Shown: piece by piece, positions 7,710-15,457 of the stretch
Position numbering within the stretch: the stretch's first letter is position 1
Layout of the letters: every line of letters starts with the position of its first letter
IMG/VR virus record: IMGVR_UViG_3300033179_000001
Coordinates: 1-64,000 of that record
Length of the DNA: 64,000 nt
Direction: 5' to 3' (one strand)
Origin: a virus
The notes under the pieces: generated by a model
Seen by the model: the letters and a program-made list of their open reading frames with translations, nothing else
What the model was told of the DNA's origin: nothing
Databases searched by the model: none
Program-made: the position numbers and the translations under genes

Positions 7710-8188
7710 GCGAACTCCGACAACGGCAGCCAAGGATTCTTGATCCTGGATTCCTCGCTTTTACGCGAGCCTTGCCATGCTGCGTTTGTGGAACAATTGG
7801 AATGTCTCAGGCAGCTCATATCCGTATGGCGAATCATTCGCTTGGAAAGTTGCCTACAGGTATGCGCGAAAAACCATCGGACATGTGGTCAGTTCCCCTA
7901 TGCGGCCCAAAATTGGGGCAGTTTCCTGCCGTGATCGGCTGCCATGCCGAACAGCATGATATGAATGAACGAGATTTCTGGGACCGCGCCGGAATGGACC
8001 CGTTTGTGATCTCCGCATGGAATTATGCCAAGTATCGTTCCACTAAGCCTGCGGAGCCCTCTGGTGAGCCTACCGCCTCCAAGCCCCGAAAGGCCAAGAC
8101 CAAGCCGAAAGCGAACAGGAAGCCGCCGGACGGCCATCGGTGGGCATCAAAGCCATTTCCAAAGACCAAGAGGAAGTTCCGAACATGA
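7706..8188 (+). CDS. DUF968/NinG-like HNH-type zinc protein
   Basis: This encodes 160 aa. Residues 10-100 carry the zinc-finger and HNH-like pattern PCCVCGT..SQAAHIR....VPLC....GCHAEQHDM..FWDRAG. Similar phage proteins (DUF968, Ref-like) are thought to be nucleases acting in recombination next to annealing proteins. The second zinc pair (VPLCGPKLGQFPAVIGCH) has a longer spacer than usual. The C-terminal 45 residues are a Lys/Pro-rich basic tail. It fits the recombination module at 4207-5994. Confidence 0.75.
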   Translation: MSELRQRQPRILDPGFLAFTRALPCCVCGTIGMSQAAHIRMANHSLGKLPTGMREKPSDMWSVPLCGPKLGQFPAVIGCHAEQHDMNERDFWDRAGMDPFVISAWNYAKYRSTKPAEPSGEPTASKPRKAKTKPKANRKPPDGHRWASKPFPKTKRKFRT

Positions 8189-8595
8189 ACGGTGAAGTTG
8201 GAATTTTGAACGTCGGAGCAGGCGACACCAAATTGACCTTTGATCCGACTAACCCGCAAGAGATGATCCGAGCCGCGCGTGTCGTTAAAGACATGCTCCG
8301 GCGAGGTTACGCGCTGCTTATCGAGGTAAAAGGCGCGGAAGGCCAACCGTCGACATATCAACGCGCCTATGATTTCGACGAAAAGACTTGCGAATATATC
8401 ATTGCCGACCTTGACCCGATGGCAGCACAGAAAGCGGATGAACTGGAGACCACCAATCATGAAGAGGCTGAACCGGAAGCAGCGGCGGCAGCAAGTTTCC
8501 AGAAGCCGAGAATCGGCAAAAAGACAGGGGCTACGAAGCGCGTACATGCCTCCACTACACGAACGGTCGCCGTCGCACGAACAGCGGGCGGTTGA
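8185..8595 (+). CDS. Hypothetical phage protein
   Basis: This encodes 136 aa; GAGGAA lies upstream of ATG at 8185, which overlaps the previous stop. Residues 8-80 (DTKLTFDPTNPQEMIRAARVVKDMLRRGYALLIEV) look like a compact alpha/beta fold, and the tail is Ala/Thr-rich and basic. It overlaps the next gene by 137 nt in another frame, so the tail may be poorly constrained. Confidence 0.6.
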   Translation: MNGEVGILNVGAGDTKLTFDPTNPQEMIRAARVVKDMLRRGYALLIEVKGAEGQPSTYQRAYDFDEKTCEYIIADLDPMAAQKADELETTNHEEAEPEAAAAASFQKPRIGKKTGATKRVHASTTRTVAVARTAGG

Positions 8596-9289
8596 ACTAT
8601 TCGAGAAATTCGACAACTTCGCTGATTTTCGCAATGGCCTTCGCAAAGTAGCTTCCGAACGTGACGAATGGGCCGGGATTCCTATGCCGCTTGAAGGTGT
8701 GGAATTAATTATTGAACCGTCACACCGGATGGCTGCTGCATTTCCGCGCAAGCCGATCGAAGAAGAGATAGGGATCAAGGTTCGTAATTCGTGGTGGTCC
8801 TCGCGATTGCGAGGCGTGGTTTATATCTATGAGGATAACGGTAAACTCTGCCATGTCGTTGACCATAAGCCGCCTCACAATTTCACCATGGAGATATTGG
8901 GTTTCGGATGCATGGATGTCTGGGGCTTAGAGCAAGAACAAAACGCTATGCGGCTTTTGGGTACACTGATCCGTCACCGCCAACTAAAACAATATATCCT
9001 GACTGGTGGATTTCTGGAGACTAGCAAACGATCCGGATTGACCTATTATTTCCGCCGTCTGAGGCCAACTGTGGTGCTTGATGCGAGAGATCAGACGAGC
9101 GATAAACCGACACGCATTCTATGCACTCTCTGCATGCATCCGATAGCTTATTATGCTGGAACTTGGTCTGGGGCAATGACACCGACTGATGACCTGATCG
9201 CACATTTAATGCTTATGCGTGGCGATGAAAAAATGTATTGGCGCAGAGCAAATCAACATCCTCCAGGAAGACCTGAATCTGGATTATGA
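8459..9289 (+). CDS. Conserved phage protein of unknown function
   Basis: This encodes 276 aa from ATG at 8459 (GGAG upstream); an alternative ATG at 8548 (MPPLHERSPSHEQR) would give 247 aa and less overlap. The N-terminus is very basic (KRLNRKQRRQQ). A stretch PLHERSPSHEQRAVELFEKFDNFADF and a CTLCMHPIAYYAG Cys pair are notable. I recognise the general pattern from rhizobial phages but know no function. Confidence 0.65.
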   Translation: MKRLNRKQRRQQVSRSRESAKRQGLRSAYMPPLHERSPSHEQRAVELFEKFDNFADFRNGLRKVASERDEWAGIPMPLEGVELIIEPSHRMAAAFPRKPIEEEIGIKVRNSWWSSRLRGVVYIYEDNGKLCHVVDHKPPHNFTMEILGFGCMDVWGLEQEQNAMRLLGTLIRHRQLKQYILTGGFLETSKRSGLTYYFRRLRPTVVLDARDQTSDKPTRILCTLCMHPIAYYAGTWSGAMTPTDDLIAHLMLMRGDEKMYWRRANQHPPGRPESGL

Positions 9290-9312
9290 GAATCAACACC
9301 TAAGAGGTAACT

Positions 9313-9741
9313 ATGACTGATATCACGACCCAGCGAGCCTATGTCCGCCCCGTCTCCACAATCGAGCGCCGCGCGGAGGCCCTGGACGAACTGCGCCAAC
9401 TCCATATCGAGTGCGAGGCCCTCCAGAGCCAATCTGTTGAGGACAAGCGGTTGATTGCCCACCTGAACGATCGGAACCAATTCCTGCTCGAACAATTGCG
9501 CATCTCACAGCAGACCGAACGTGTTGCGATGCGCAAACTCATGCGTCTTTCTCAGTCAATGAGCAATATCGGCCGGCTCACTGAGGAAGCCCAAGAGATC
9601 ATGAAAAGCGCGCAGGAATATCAGGACGAAATCGACCACTCTGCAAAAGAATCGAGAGACGATGTGGCAACAGTGAATGCGATAGCGGATCAAATCAGTG
9701 CAATGCCTGCAATCTGGCAAACCGATGAGGTCAAATCATGA
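9313..9741 (+). CDS. Coiled-coil protein
   Basis: This encodes 142 aa, with AGAGG before ATG. From residue 15 to 115 the chain is heptad-rich (RRAEALDELRQLHIECEALQ.., QTERVAMRKLMRLSQ) and should form a long coiled coil. No family is recognised. The next gene is coupled by ATGA. Confidence 0.65.
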   Translation: MTDITTQRAYVRPVSTIERRAEALDELRQLHIECEALQSQSVEDKRLIAHLNDRNQFLLEQLRISQQTERVAMRKLMRLSQSMSNIGRLTEEAQEIMKSAQEYQDEIDHSAKESRDDVATVNAIADQISAMPAIWQTDEVKS

Positions 9742-9926
9742 AAACATTTGAAGCTGCCACCAAAGCAATGATCAACGAAGACCGCGAGCTTGGTCATATC
9801 GGCGTAGACGATCCTGAGTGGGGAAGGTACGAGAGCATGCTACGGGCGGCACTATTGGTTGTGCAGCGCAATCTCCCAGGTTCCTGTCATAACGCGCTCG
9901 CCGCCGTCCTCAAAGGCGAGGCATAA
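9738..9926 (+). CDS. Hypothetical small protein ending at a zero-gap convergence
   Basis: This encodes 62 aa. It reads FEAATKAMINEDRELG..VVQRNLPGSCHNALAAVL, a soluble helical peptide. Its TAA at 9924-9926 abuts the stop of a minus-strand microprotein at 9927, so the two convergent operons meet without a spacer or a visible terminator. Confidence 0.6.
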   Translation: MKTFEAATKAMINEDRELGHIGVDDPEWGRYESMLRAALLVVQRNLPGSCHNALAAVLKGEA

Positions 9927-9989
9927 TTACCCTCGATCGAAAATCGCTATCAGGATGAGGATCAGGAGGGTGTAGGCGACGATGCCCAT
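9927..9989 (-). CDS. 20-aa membrane microprotein
   Basis: ATG lies inside the end of the preceding gene, in another frame, and the stop abuts the convergent gene. The peptide is nearly all Leu/Ile (AYTLLILILIAIFD). It is the last of a run of tiny coupled membrane ORFs after the lysis genes. Because of its size the call is tentative. Confidence 0.35.
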   Translation of the reverse strand: MGIVAYTLLILILIAIFDRG

Positions 9990-10099
9990 CGTTTGCGCTC
10001 CAACTGATCAGCTATCCAGCCGCATCCAACCCAAAGCGCCCAGAACGGCGCCAGCACGATCGCAGCCATGATCATCAGCCATCGAACGAGGTTGATCAT
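9962..10099 (-). CDS. 45-aa membrane protein
   Basis: It starts in ATGA overlap and carries one hydrophobic helix (IMAAIVLAPFWALWVGCGW) with a basic C-terminus (QLERKRW). It could be a small holin-associated or inner-membrane protein, but only position supports that. Confidence 0.45.
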   Translation of the reverse strand: MINLVRWLMIMAAIVLAPFWALWVGCGWIADQLERKRWASSPTPS

Positions 10100-10191
10100 A
10101 TGCCCACCATTGCCCCGCGAGCTACTAGATACCCGATTAGTAGCAGGCCAATAGCACAGGGAATCGCGATATTGAAGATGAAGTACCCCAT
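10096..10191 (-). CDS. 31-aa membrane microprotein
   Basis: TGATG coupling joins it to the gene before. The sequence is MGYFIFNIAIPCAIGLLLIG followed by a short polar end: a single membrane helix. No family is known. Confidence 0.4.
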   Translation of the reverse strand: MGYFIFNIAIPCAIGLLLIGYLVARGAMVGI

Positions 10192-10307
10192 CAAATTGCT
10201 CCGTTGAGAACACTGAAGAACCACCACAGGCCGGCTATAGCGCCGATGAACATGGCCCAAGCGCAGATCAGAGATTCTTCGTCTGTCCATGCGTCGTAGG
10301 GTCTCAT
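10191..10307 (-). CDS. 38-aa membrane protein
   Basis: It starts 2 nt after the previous stop and has a polar N-terminus (MRPYDAWTDEE) then a hydrophobic helix with several Trp (AWAMFIGAIAGLWWFFSV). It is coupled to the next microprotein by TGATG. Confidence 0.45.
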   Translation of the reverse strand: MRPYDAWTDEESLICAWAMFIGAIAGLWWFFSVLNGAI

Positions 10308-10308
10308 A

Positions 10309-10506
10309 TCAGTGGCACCGTTCGATCTCGTAACCATTAGTGGCCTGCTTCAGGCAGCGCTCATGGTCTTCGATATATGCCCCTCTGGACTCAAGCACCA
10401 TCCCAACAATGACGATGAGAGCGAGCGCACCGACAAGAGCAATGATTCCCACGATCGCATGAGCAATAACATTCCTGACTGCCAGCCACGGATCATCTAG
10501 TTGCAT
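10309..10506 (-). CDS. Small membrane protein
   Basis: This encodes 65 aa. A central hydrophobic helix (AIVGIIALVGALALIVIVGMVL) is followed by a cytoplasmic-looking tail with two Cys (HERCLKQATNGYEIERCH). AAGG lies upstream of ATG. It sits among lysis-region membrane genes, but I cannot assign a role. Confidence 0.55.
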   Translation of the reverse strand: MQLDDPWLAVRNVIAHAIVGIIALVGALALIVIVGMVLESRGAYIEDHERCLKQATNGYEIERCH

Positions 10507-10510
10507 CTCA

Positions 10511-10942
10511 TCAATCCTTGTCGGTTTTATAACCTATTCCGTGGCGATCATAATTGCGGCGAATCCTAGGTACCCATTTTAAGGGCCAGATTGCCTCAGT
10601 TACAGACTGCAGCAAGCGAAATCCATTCTCATGATTTGGCGGCACTCGCGAGTTCAGAGATGCGGCATTCACCGCCAAGATCAGCATACCTGGAATCAGA
10701 TTTCCAGCGGCGATGAGAGACGGCTCCCAAAAGGTGCCTTGAGCCAGTATGGTGAAGCCCAAGAACAAGACTGCAGTCCTAAATGAAAGCCTCCGTGCCT
10801 TGCGAAGATTTATCGTTTCCCATCTTTTTAATTGAAGATCATTATCGGCTTGGGAACCTACAACCGCCAGCATGAACATGCCGGCTATCGCGAACAGATC
10901 ATATGTCAGCCAAACCAATGGCAAGTTGAGCAAGCTATTCAT
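10511..10942 (-). CDS. Multi-span membrane protein
   Basis: This encodes 143 aa. At least three hydrophobic segments are seen (YDLFAIAGMFMLAVVG, FRTAVLFLGFTILAQ, GNLIPGMLILAVNA), with a basic C-terminal tail. It overlaps the preceding gene by 8 nt. It may be an accessory holin or a superinfection-exclusion protein; both are guesses from position. Confidence 0.6.
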   Translation of the reverse strand: MNSLLNLPLVWLTYDLFAIAGMFMLAVVGSQADNDLQLKRWETINLRKARRLSFRTAVLFLGFTILAQGTFWEPSLIAAGNLIPGMLILAVNAASLNSRVPPNHENGFRLLQSVTEAIWPLKWVPRIRRNYDRHGIGYKTDKD

Positions 10943-11291
10943 TTCTCATTCTTTCGATGTGCTTCAACCATTTAGCCAGTTGACGATCCGCCCATTGGCC
11001 AATCCGTAATCCACCCATTCCGATCAAGAATGCCACCGACCATGGGACGAACTTTATCGCCGCTTCTGGAAATTGTATCTTCGTCAGTAGTTGCGGCACC
11101 GCCACAACTATTATCAACAAAAGAGGCACGAAAAAGTTCGATGCAAATCCACCAAGTATGACATACCTGACCAGTTTCCATGGAGTAGGAGGATTCGGCT
11201 CCATGGATATGCGAAAAAACCCGCCCATGAATCCGGTTATGAGAAGGTTAAGATTGATTATTTCATAGCCACCCACAGGATCATGCAACAT
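10935..11291 (-). CDS. Multi-span membrane protein
   Basis: This encodes 118 aa, starting 8 nt inside the peptidase gene. Hydrophobic helices lie near residues 12-25, 42-68 (YVILGGFASNFFVPLLLIIVVAV) and 80-95, with a basic C-terminus. The size and helix number suit a holin, but there are several candidates in this cassette. Confidence 0.6.
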   Translation of the reverse strand: MLHDPVGGYEIINLNLLITGFMGGFFRISMEPNPPTPWKLVRYVILGGFASNFFVPLLLIIVVAVPQLLTKIQFPEAAIKFVPWSVAFLIGMGGLRIGQWADRQLAKWLKHIERMRNE

Positions 11292-11769
11292 CTGCCCCGC
11301 CGCCAGCCATAGATGCTATTGTACTCGTAATCCAAAGTAGATCGCGTGGGGTCATACGGCATGCTGGAACAACTTTGTTCTCAGGAAGCCACCCGCAGAA
11401 TATGAGACCGTCCGCAATGTACGACGTGCATTCCCACGCCCCGGGATCATGCCAATTGTGCGAACTGAAGGGTCCGAAAAAGTAGAGGATCGCGATCGGA
11501 TCATAGGGCTGGCCAACATGGCTGCGCAGCCGAGCAAAAAACTTGGTTTCCTGCTCCGGTGTCATGTTCAGATGAACGAATGTCTCGTGCGTGAACTTGC
11601 CACCATCGTAGTCCAGTTTTCGTTCCTGCACGCCACCGAGTAGCAAAGCCCCAAGATACGTCCCCTCCGATGTCTTGGCATCGACATGGGTGTACTTCAC
11701 CCCATACTGAACGATCCCGCATAAGTCGGTGAAAATTCCGGGGTGCTCGACGAAGCGCAGATCGGTCAT
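11281..11769 (-). CDS. NlpC/P60-like (YiiX-type) cysteine peptidase or amidase
   Basis: This encodes 162 aa. Residues 55-125 show a papain-like arrangement of the permuted NlpC/YiiX type: HETFVHLNMTPEQ, then GQPYDPIAILYFF, then AWECTSYIADGLIFCGW with a candidate nucleophile Cys. Such proteins cut peptidoglycan peptides or lipid amides. A His is present in the same region, but the full catalytic set is not certain. Its place inside the lysis cassette fits cell-wall degradation. Confidence 0.65.
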   Translation of the reverse strand: MTDLRFVEHPGIFTDLCGIVQYGVKYTHVDAKTSEGTYLGALLLGGVQERKLDYDGGKFTHETFVHLNMTPEQETKFFARLRSHVGQPYDPIAILYFFGPFSSHNWHDPGAWECTSYIADGLIFCGWLPENKVVPACRMTPRDLLWITSTIASMAGGGADVA

Positions 11770-11882
11770 TTTCTCGTGTTCTTTTCAATCTGGCAAAGCC
11801 GGTAGATGTGAATACAGGCGGCCGGGATGCCAAAAACTACACCGATCACCGCGCATATTGCTGTGATCCATTGGGGAGTCAT
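11766..11882 (-). CDS. 38-aa membrane protein (holin-associated?)
   Basis: It is coupled by ATGA on both sides. The N-terminal helix (WITAICAVIGVVFGIPAACIHIY) is followed by a short charged end (RLCQIEKNTRK). The position between spanin-sized genes and the peptidase suggests a lysis role. Confidence 0.5.
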   Translation of the reverse strand: MTPQWITAICAVIGVVFGIPAACIHIYRLCQIEKNTRK

Positions 11883-12055
11883 CTTACCATTCTCCAATGA
11901 ATCCCATGCTTGATCGCACAGGCTTTCGCCAGCCATACTTTCGAAACTGGCGTGGCTGCCACAATCGGCGCGGGAACCTCATAGATTCGCGCTCGATCGA
12001 GGTCCGCCAGATCGATCCCAGGAAAAAGAGTTGCCAGCAGAACGGCGCAACTCAT
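11879..12055 (-). CDS. Small protein beginning with a Cys motif, possible o-spanin-like
   Basis: This encodes 58 aa. The start MSCAVLLATLFPG resembles a very short lipoprotein-like leader, then a Pro/Ala-rich middle. Outer-membrane spanin subunits are often tiny lipoproteins located here, but a proper lipobox is not clear. It starts one base after the previous stop. Confidence 0.45.
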   Translation of the reverse strand: MSCAVLLATLFPGIDLADLDRARIYEVPAPIVAATPVSKVWLAKACAIKHGIHWRMVR

Positions 12056-12056
12056 C

Positions 12057-12221
12057 TCACAGCTTTTTAACTGCTGTGGTAAGGGCGTTAGCCTCTGCAT
12101 GAAGTTTGGCGGAAAGAGCGTTGGCACCGATGACCGCTCTTTGAATGAAGCTCTTGCAAAACCACACAAAGGCTGCGCCCGCGACAAAGCCAAGCATACC
12201 TGAAACAATCCACTGAGACAT
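12057..12221 (-). CDS. Small inner-membrane protein, possible i-spanin-like
   Basis: This encodes 54 aa, with AAGGGG upstream of ATG. An N-terminal membrane helix (GMLGFVAGAAFVWFC) is followed by a helical periplasmic-like tail (LSAKLHAEANALTTAVKKL). The topology suits an inner-membrane spanin, though it is short. The following gene is a possible partner. Confidence 0.5.
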   Translation of the reverse strand: MSQWIVSGMLGFVAGAAFVWFCKSFIQRAVIGANALSAKLHAEANALTTAVKKL

Positions 12222-12222
12222 T

Positions 12223-12723
12223 TTATTTCCCCTTTTGGGTCACTGCGAGAGTAGCCGCCATTCGATCTTGACCACGCAACATCATGCGATCACCGAACCA
12301 GAAACCAATGATGGCACCGAACATAGCTTGGGTTTCGGCTGGCCACAGAACCTTAACAAGTTGGCCAAGATCATAACCGCTGTTCACCGCATAGATGAAC
12401 ATGAATACCTCTAGAAGTATCCAGAGATGAAAGAAAACCAAGGTAATATACGGCCTGACAAAAATCGCCAATCCGTCCACAAACTTGTTGCCAGTAAGGC
12501 CGCTGCCAAAGTTGTAAATGTGATCTGCCTGTCGAATATCAGCCTGAGCGTTTGCGAGATCGACCTGTAGAGCAATGCCTTCCTTCTGAGCTTGTAGCTG
12601 GAGTTGGGCCATTGCCAATTGCTGGGCATTTTGAGCCTTCAACGTAAAGAGTTGCACGATCGCTGGTACCATGCCGGCAAGCGCGCCAAGAATGGCGGGA
12701 AGGGCCGCGAGAATCGCTATCAT
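12223..12723 (-). CDS. Holin-like membrane protein with coiled-coil segment
   Basis: This encodes 166 aa: a hydrophobic N-terminus, then a helical segment rich in Gln and Ala (QNAQQLAMAQLQLQAQKEGIAL), then membrane helices near 92-115 and 130-145. Similar proteins are found in the lysis cassettes of podoviruses as holin-class proteins. It overlaps the gene before by 4 nt. The holin function is inferred. Confidence 0.65.
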   Translation of the reverse strand: MIAILAALPAILGALAGMVPAIVQLFTLKAQNAQQLAMAQLQLQAQKEGIALQVDLANAQADIRQADHIYNFGSGLTGNKFVDGLAIFVRPYITLVFFHLWILLEVFMFIYAVNSGYDLGQLVKVLWPAETQAMFGAIIGFWFGDRMMLRGQDRMAATLAVTQKGK

Positions 12724-12962
12724 GGTTTAGCCGCCATATTGTTGATAGTTGCATCCTTGACGCTGGATGATGCAGACGAGCCAACCCAATACGAAACAAC
12801 CTGACCGAACGCGGCACCGAGCGCTCCGAGCATCACGAGTTGAACTTCCGATGTCGCAGTGCCCTGCACTTTCGTCGTTAAGATGAGAACCAAAATCCAC
12901 ATAAATCCGGTAACGACCACCACTGAAACGATGACCCGGCCCCAATTATTGAGTTCGTACAT
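12720..12962 (-). CDS. Two-span membrane protein, holin candidate
   Basis: This encodes 80 aa with two hydrophobic helices (VIVSVVVVTGFMWILVLIL and VMLGALGAAFGQVVSYWVG) and a short polar end. Directly downstream of the endolysin gene, its size and topology are those of a class II holin. Which of this and the neighbouring gene is the true holin cannot be decided by reading. Confidence 0.65.
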   Translation of the reverse strand: MYELNNWGRVIVSVVVVTGFMWILVLILTTKVQGTATSEVQLVMLGALGAAFGQVVSYWVGSSASSSVKDATINNMAAKP

Positions 12963-12964
12963 TG

Positions 12965-13765
12965 CTAGGCTCCCTTTGGCCTGAACAGCGCCGCTACCCG
13001 GCCCCAGAATGTCGGGGCAAGACCTGCATGGGCTACTTGTCCAGGTGGGGGCAACGGAATGTCTGGTGCCTTCGGCAAGGCCGGCGCAGCCGCCAATAAC
13101 TCCAGCCCGTGCTCAATCTCTCTCATGGTTGCGGGACCGACTCGGCCGTCACTATCCAAACCTCGTTCTGTTTGGAAGGCTGCAATAGCGCCTCTCAGTG
13201 CTGGCCCCACAATCCCGTCTACGGCTAATTTTGGATCGGCCCCGAGTTGGTTAAGGGATGCCTGCAACCAACTGGTGTCCTTGGCAGGCGCGGAAGTGAT
13301 CGGCGCATCTGCGACGGGCGGGGTACTGATGCCTTTGAAAACGATTCCCTGCGCCTTGATCCAATCGTCATCTGGCGCTGGATATTGTTTGCCTGCCTCA
13401 TGCCAAGCCTGTGCCTTCAAGAAGGCAACCCCCAGCGGACTACTCAGCATATTGTCTGACATGACCGTGTCCTCGGTCATACCTGGTGCCCGCTTCTTAA
13501 CGAAATCGATGTAGGATTGGACCCAGTTGCCGCCGGACCATACTTTGATCGCATCAGCAAAGCGTTTGTTGTGGTAGCGCGGCGAGCGCCATAGATCGAT
13601 TTGCGCACAGATTCCATGAACATAGTCCGGGAAAACTGCAATTCGATTACCCTGTCCGAGGCCATCGTTTAAAGTGACATTTCCCATCTCTCCCCACTTT
13701 TTGGAGATGGCATTCCCGCCCCACATTGCGCCCGGATTTTTGTATCGAATTGATGCCGGTTCCAT
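12965..13765 (-). CDS. Endolysin with lysozyme-like and peptidoglycan-binding domains
   Basis: This encodes 266 aa. Residues 1-110 (RYKNPGAMWGGNAISKKWG, RIAVFPDYVHGICAQIDLW, ADAIKVWSGGNW) match the wall-lytic domain known from phage P5-type structural lysins and endolysins. Residues 165-216 (LQASLNQLGADPKLAVDGIVG, AIAAFQTERGLDSDGRVG) are a PG_binding_1 domain. The tail is Pro-rich. No signal peptide is visible, so export needs a holin; holin-like genes follow at once. The lytic bond cut cannot be set by reading. Confidence 0.85.
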   Translation of the reverse strand: MEPASIRYKNPGAMWGGNAISKKWGEMGNVTLNDGLGQGNRIAVFPDYVHGICAQIDLWRSPRYHNKRFADAIKVWSGGNWVQSYIDFVKKRAPGMTEDTVMSDNMLSSPLGVAFLKAQAWHEAGKQYPAPDDDWIKAQGIVFKGISTPPVADAPITSAPAKDTSWLQASLNQLGADPKLAVDGIVGPALRGAIAAFQTERGLDSDGRVGPATMREIEHGLELLAAAPALPKAPDIPLPPPGQVAHAGLAPTFWGRVAALFRPKGA

Positions 13766-13930
13766 AAAATAGTTCCCTTTCAGTTATTGTTTTTAAATGA
13801 TTTTACCGGCTCAACTCATGGTTTCGAGTTCACTGTATCCCAAAAGTGACACGACTCCAAGTGGCCTACCTAGATTGTGGTGGAAGACCACTTGCATAAG
13901 TCTAACAGTTATGATTTAGACCTAAATCGC
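13766..13930. promoter_or_regulatory. Divergent control region between lysis cassette and sugar operon
   Basis: This 165-nt AT-rich gap lies between the minus-strand endolysin and the plus-strand operon that leads into the sugar genes. It contains a small hairpin (GTGGT-GGAAG-ACCAC) and inverted half-sites such as TTCACT/AGTGAC and AGTCTA/TAGACC, the sort of pattern an operator would show. Promoter boxes are not certain. Confidence 0.45.
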
Positions 13931-14086
13931 ATGAGCGGGAAAATTCCACAGAAAATCAAGCCGAAGAAGAAACGTGCTCCTCGCGGTACGTTTGATCGCA
14001 CAGCCTATATGCGTGACTTCATGCGCAAGCGTAGGGTTTTTCGCACCCCAAAGATTTCAATCACCATCGGAGGCGTTTCGGTATGA
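13931..14086 (+). CDS. Small basic phage protein
   Basis: This encodes 51 aa; upstream GTG starts are possible, but none has a clear ribosome site. The RGTFDRTAYMRDFMRKRR core is typical of small basic phage proteins in alphaproteobacterial phages. Strong positive charge suggests nucleic-acid contact. It is the first gene of the second plus-strand operon. Confidence 0.5.
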   Translation: MSGKIPQKIKPKKKRAPRGTFDRTAYMRDFMRKRRVFRTPKISITIGGVSV

Positions 14087-14307
14087 CCCTTGAAGAAACG
14101 GCTATCGCATTTTTCCGCGCTATCAGAGCGGCCGGGAAGGAATGCCTCGGCCACGATCGATTCGGCTTCAAGATAGATGTCAATACGATGTCGCCGCCGG
14201 AGGATAAGGACGCTGCGCTTCTTTTCGGTGCTAAGCTTCAGGAAGCGCTTATTGCCGCATCCCGCACCGTGCAGCCTGTCACCATCGAAGGGACGACGCT
14301 GCAATGA
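14083..14307 (+). CDS. Hypothetical protein
   Basis: This encodes 74 aa, coupled by ATGA to genes on both sides. It is helical (ETAIAFFRAIRAAGKE, ALLFGAKLQEALIAAS), with no known motif. Its stop overlaps the start of the PseB-like gene, so the two are translated together. Confidence 0.6.
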   Translation: MTLEETAIAFFRAIRAAGKECLGHDRFGFKIDVNTMSPPEDKDAALLFGAKLQEALIAASRTVQPVTIEGTTLQ

Positions 14308-15275
14308 GCGCAATTCTGGTAACCGGTGGGTCAGGGACTTTTGGCCGCGCGTTCGTCCGCCACCTGATTCGCTTCGATATGGCAGATCGAATCGTTGTTT
14401 TCAGCCGAGACGAACAGAAACAAGAGGAAATGGCGCGCGAGATTGCCGATCCGAATAAGCGCGTGCGCTACATGCTGGGCGATGTCCGCGATTTCCCGCG
14501 CCTCTTTATGGCCATGCACGGGATCAATACCGTCGTGCATGCCGCTGCTCTTAAGATCGTTCCGAAATGCGAATATGATCCGATAGAAGCTGTGCGGACC
14601 AATGTCGGTGGGGCTGAGAACGTCATCCGTGCGTCGATCGCAGCCGGTGTCTCAAAGGTCATCGGCTTGTCAACGGACAAAGCCGTGGCTCCGGTCAACC
14701 TCTATGGCGCAACCAAACTCACTGCCGAACGGCTTTTCATTGCAGCAAATCACCTATCTGGATCACCTGGAAATCCAAAATCGACGCGATTCTCTGTGGT
14801 GCGCTATGGGAACGTCGCAAATTCGCGCGGATCAGTAATTCCGCTGTTCAAGAAATTGTTCTCTGAAGGCAAATCGCTCCCGATCACACATTCTGAAATG
14901 ACCCGGTTTTGGATTACGATCGATCGTGCCATCGCCTTTGTGTTTCAATGCTTGGGCAATATGATGGGCGGGGAGGTCTTTATCCCACGCATGCCATCAT
15001 TTCGGATTATTGATTTGGCTGCGGCAATTTCAGCGAATCCAAGCGGTCAATATCCTTCCGTTGATATAGGCATGCGTCCGGGCGAGAAAATCCATGAGAC
15101 GCTGATCACACTACACGACACACCTATGCTTGTGGATGATGTCGGACGCGATCGATTCATGATCATGCCGGAATGGTCCCCGATCGCCAAGCGCCAATTG
15201 ACCGATTTCACCTATTCGTCCGATACCAACACAGAATGGCTGTCGGTTGACGATCTGCGGGAACTGGTCAAGTGA
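14304..15275 (+). CDS. pseB: UDP-N-acetylglucosamine 4,6-dehydratase (PseB/FlaA1-type)
   Basis: This encodes 323 aa. An N-terminal Rossmann motif TGGSGTFG (residues 7-14), the STDKA segment (123-127) and YGATK (134-138) are the signature of extended SDR enzymes of the PseB/FlaA1 type. These remove water from UDP-GlcNAc and invert C5, the first step of pseudaminic acid synthesis. The length fits the family (about 330 aa). The start overlaps the gene before by ATGA. It opens a set of nonulosonic acid genes running to 23337. A retaining dehydratase of the PglF/LegB type is less likely because those are larger membrane proteins. Confidence 0.88.
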   Translation: MSAILVTGGSGTFGRAFVRHLIRFDMADRIVVFSRDEQKQEEMAREIADPNKRVRYMLGDVRDFPRLFMAMHGINTVVHAAALKIVPKCEYDPIEAVRTNVGGAENVIRASIAAGVSKVIGLSTDKAVAPVNLYGATKLTAERLFIAANHLSGSPGNPKSTRFSVVRYGNVANSRGSVIPLFKKLFSEGKSLPITHSEMTRFWITIDRAIAFVFQCLGNMMGGEVFIPRMPSFRIIDLAAAISANPSGQYPSVDIGMRPGEKIHETLITLHDTPMLVDDVGRDRFMIMPEWSPIAKRQLTDFTYSSDTNTEWLSVDDLRELVK

Positions 15276-15457
15276 CGAACGAACAACGCTATTACGATGC
15301 CCTGCATCGGATCGCAAAGGAATACCAGACCAGCGATCAATTGCGCCGTGGTGCCGGTCAGTTCGGCTGCAGCCTCGCCGAAGAATTTGAAATGGCATAC
15401 GAGAACATGCAGTCAGTTGCAAAGACTGCGATCAAGGGAAAGCAGCGCCCGAAATGA
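15272..15457 (+). CDS. Hypothetical protein within the sugar operon
   Basis: This encodes 61 aa, with GTG start overlapping the pseB stop. It is a soluble helical peptide (NEQRYYDALHRIAKEYQTSDQ) without a known motif. Its only clue is tight coupling between the dehydratase and aminotransferase genes. Confidence 0.55.
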   Translation: MTNEQRYYDALHRIAKEYQTSDQLRRGAGQFGCSLAEEFEMAYENMQSVAKTAIKGKQRPK

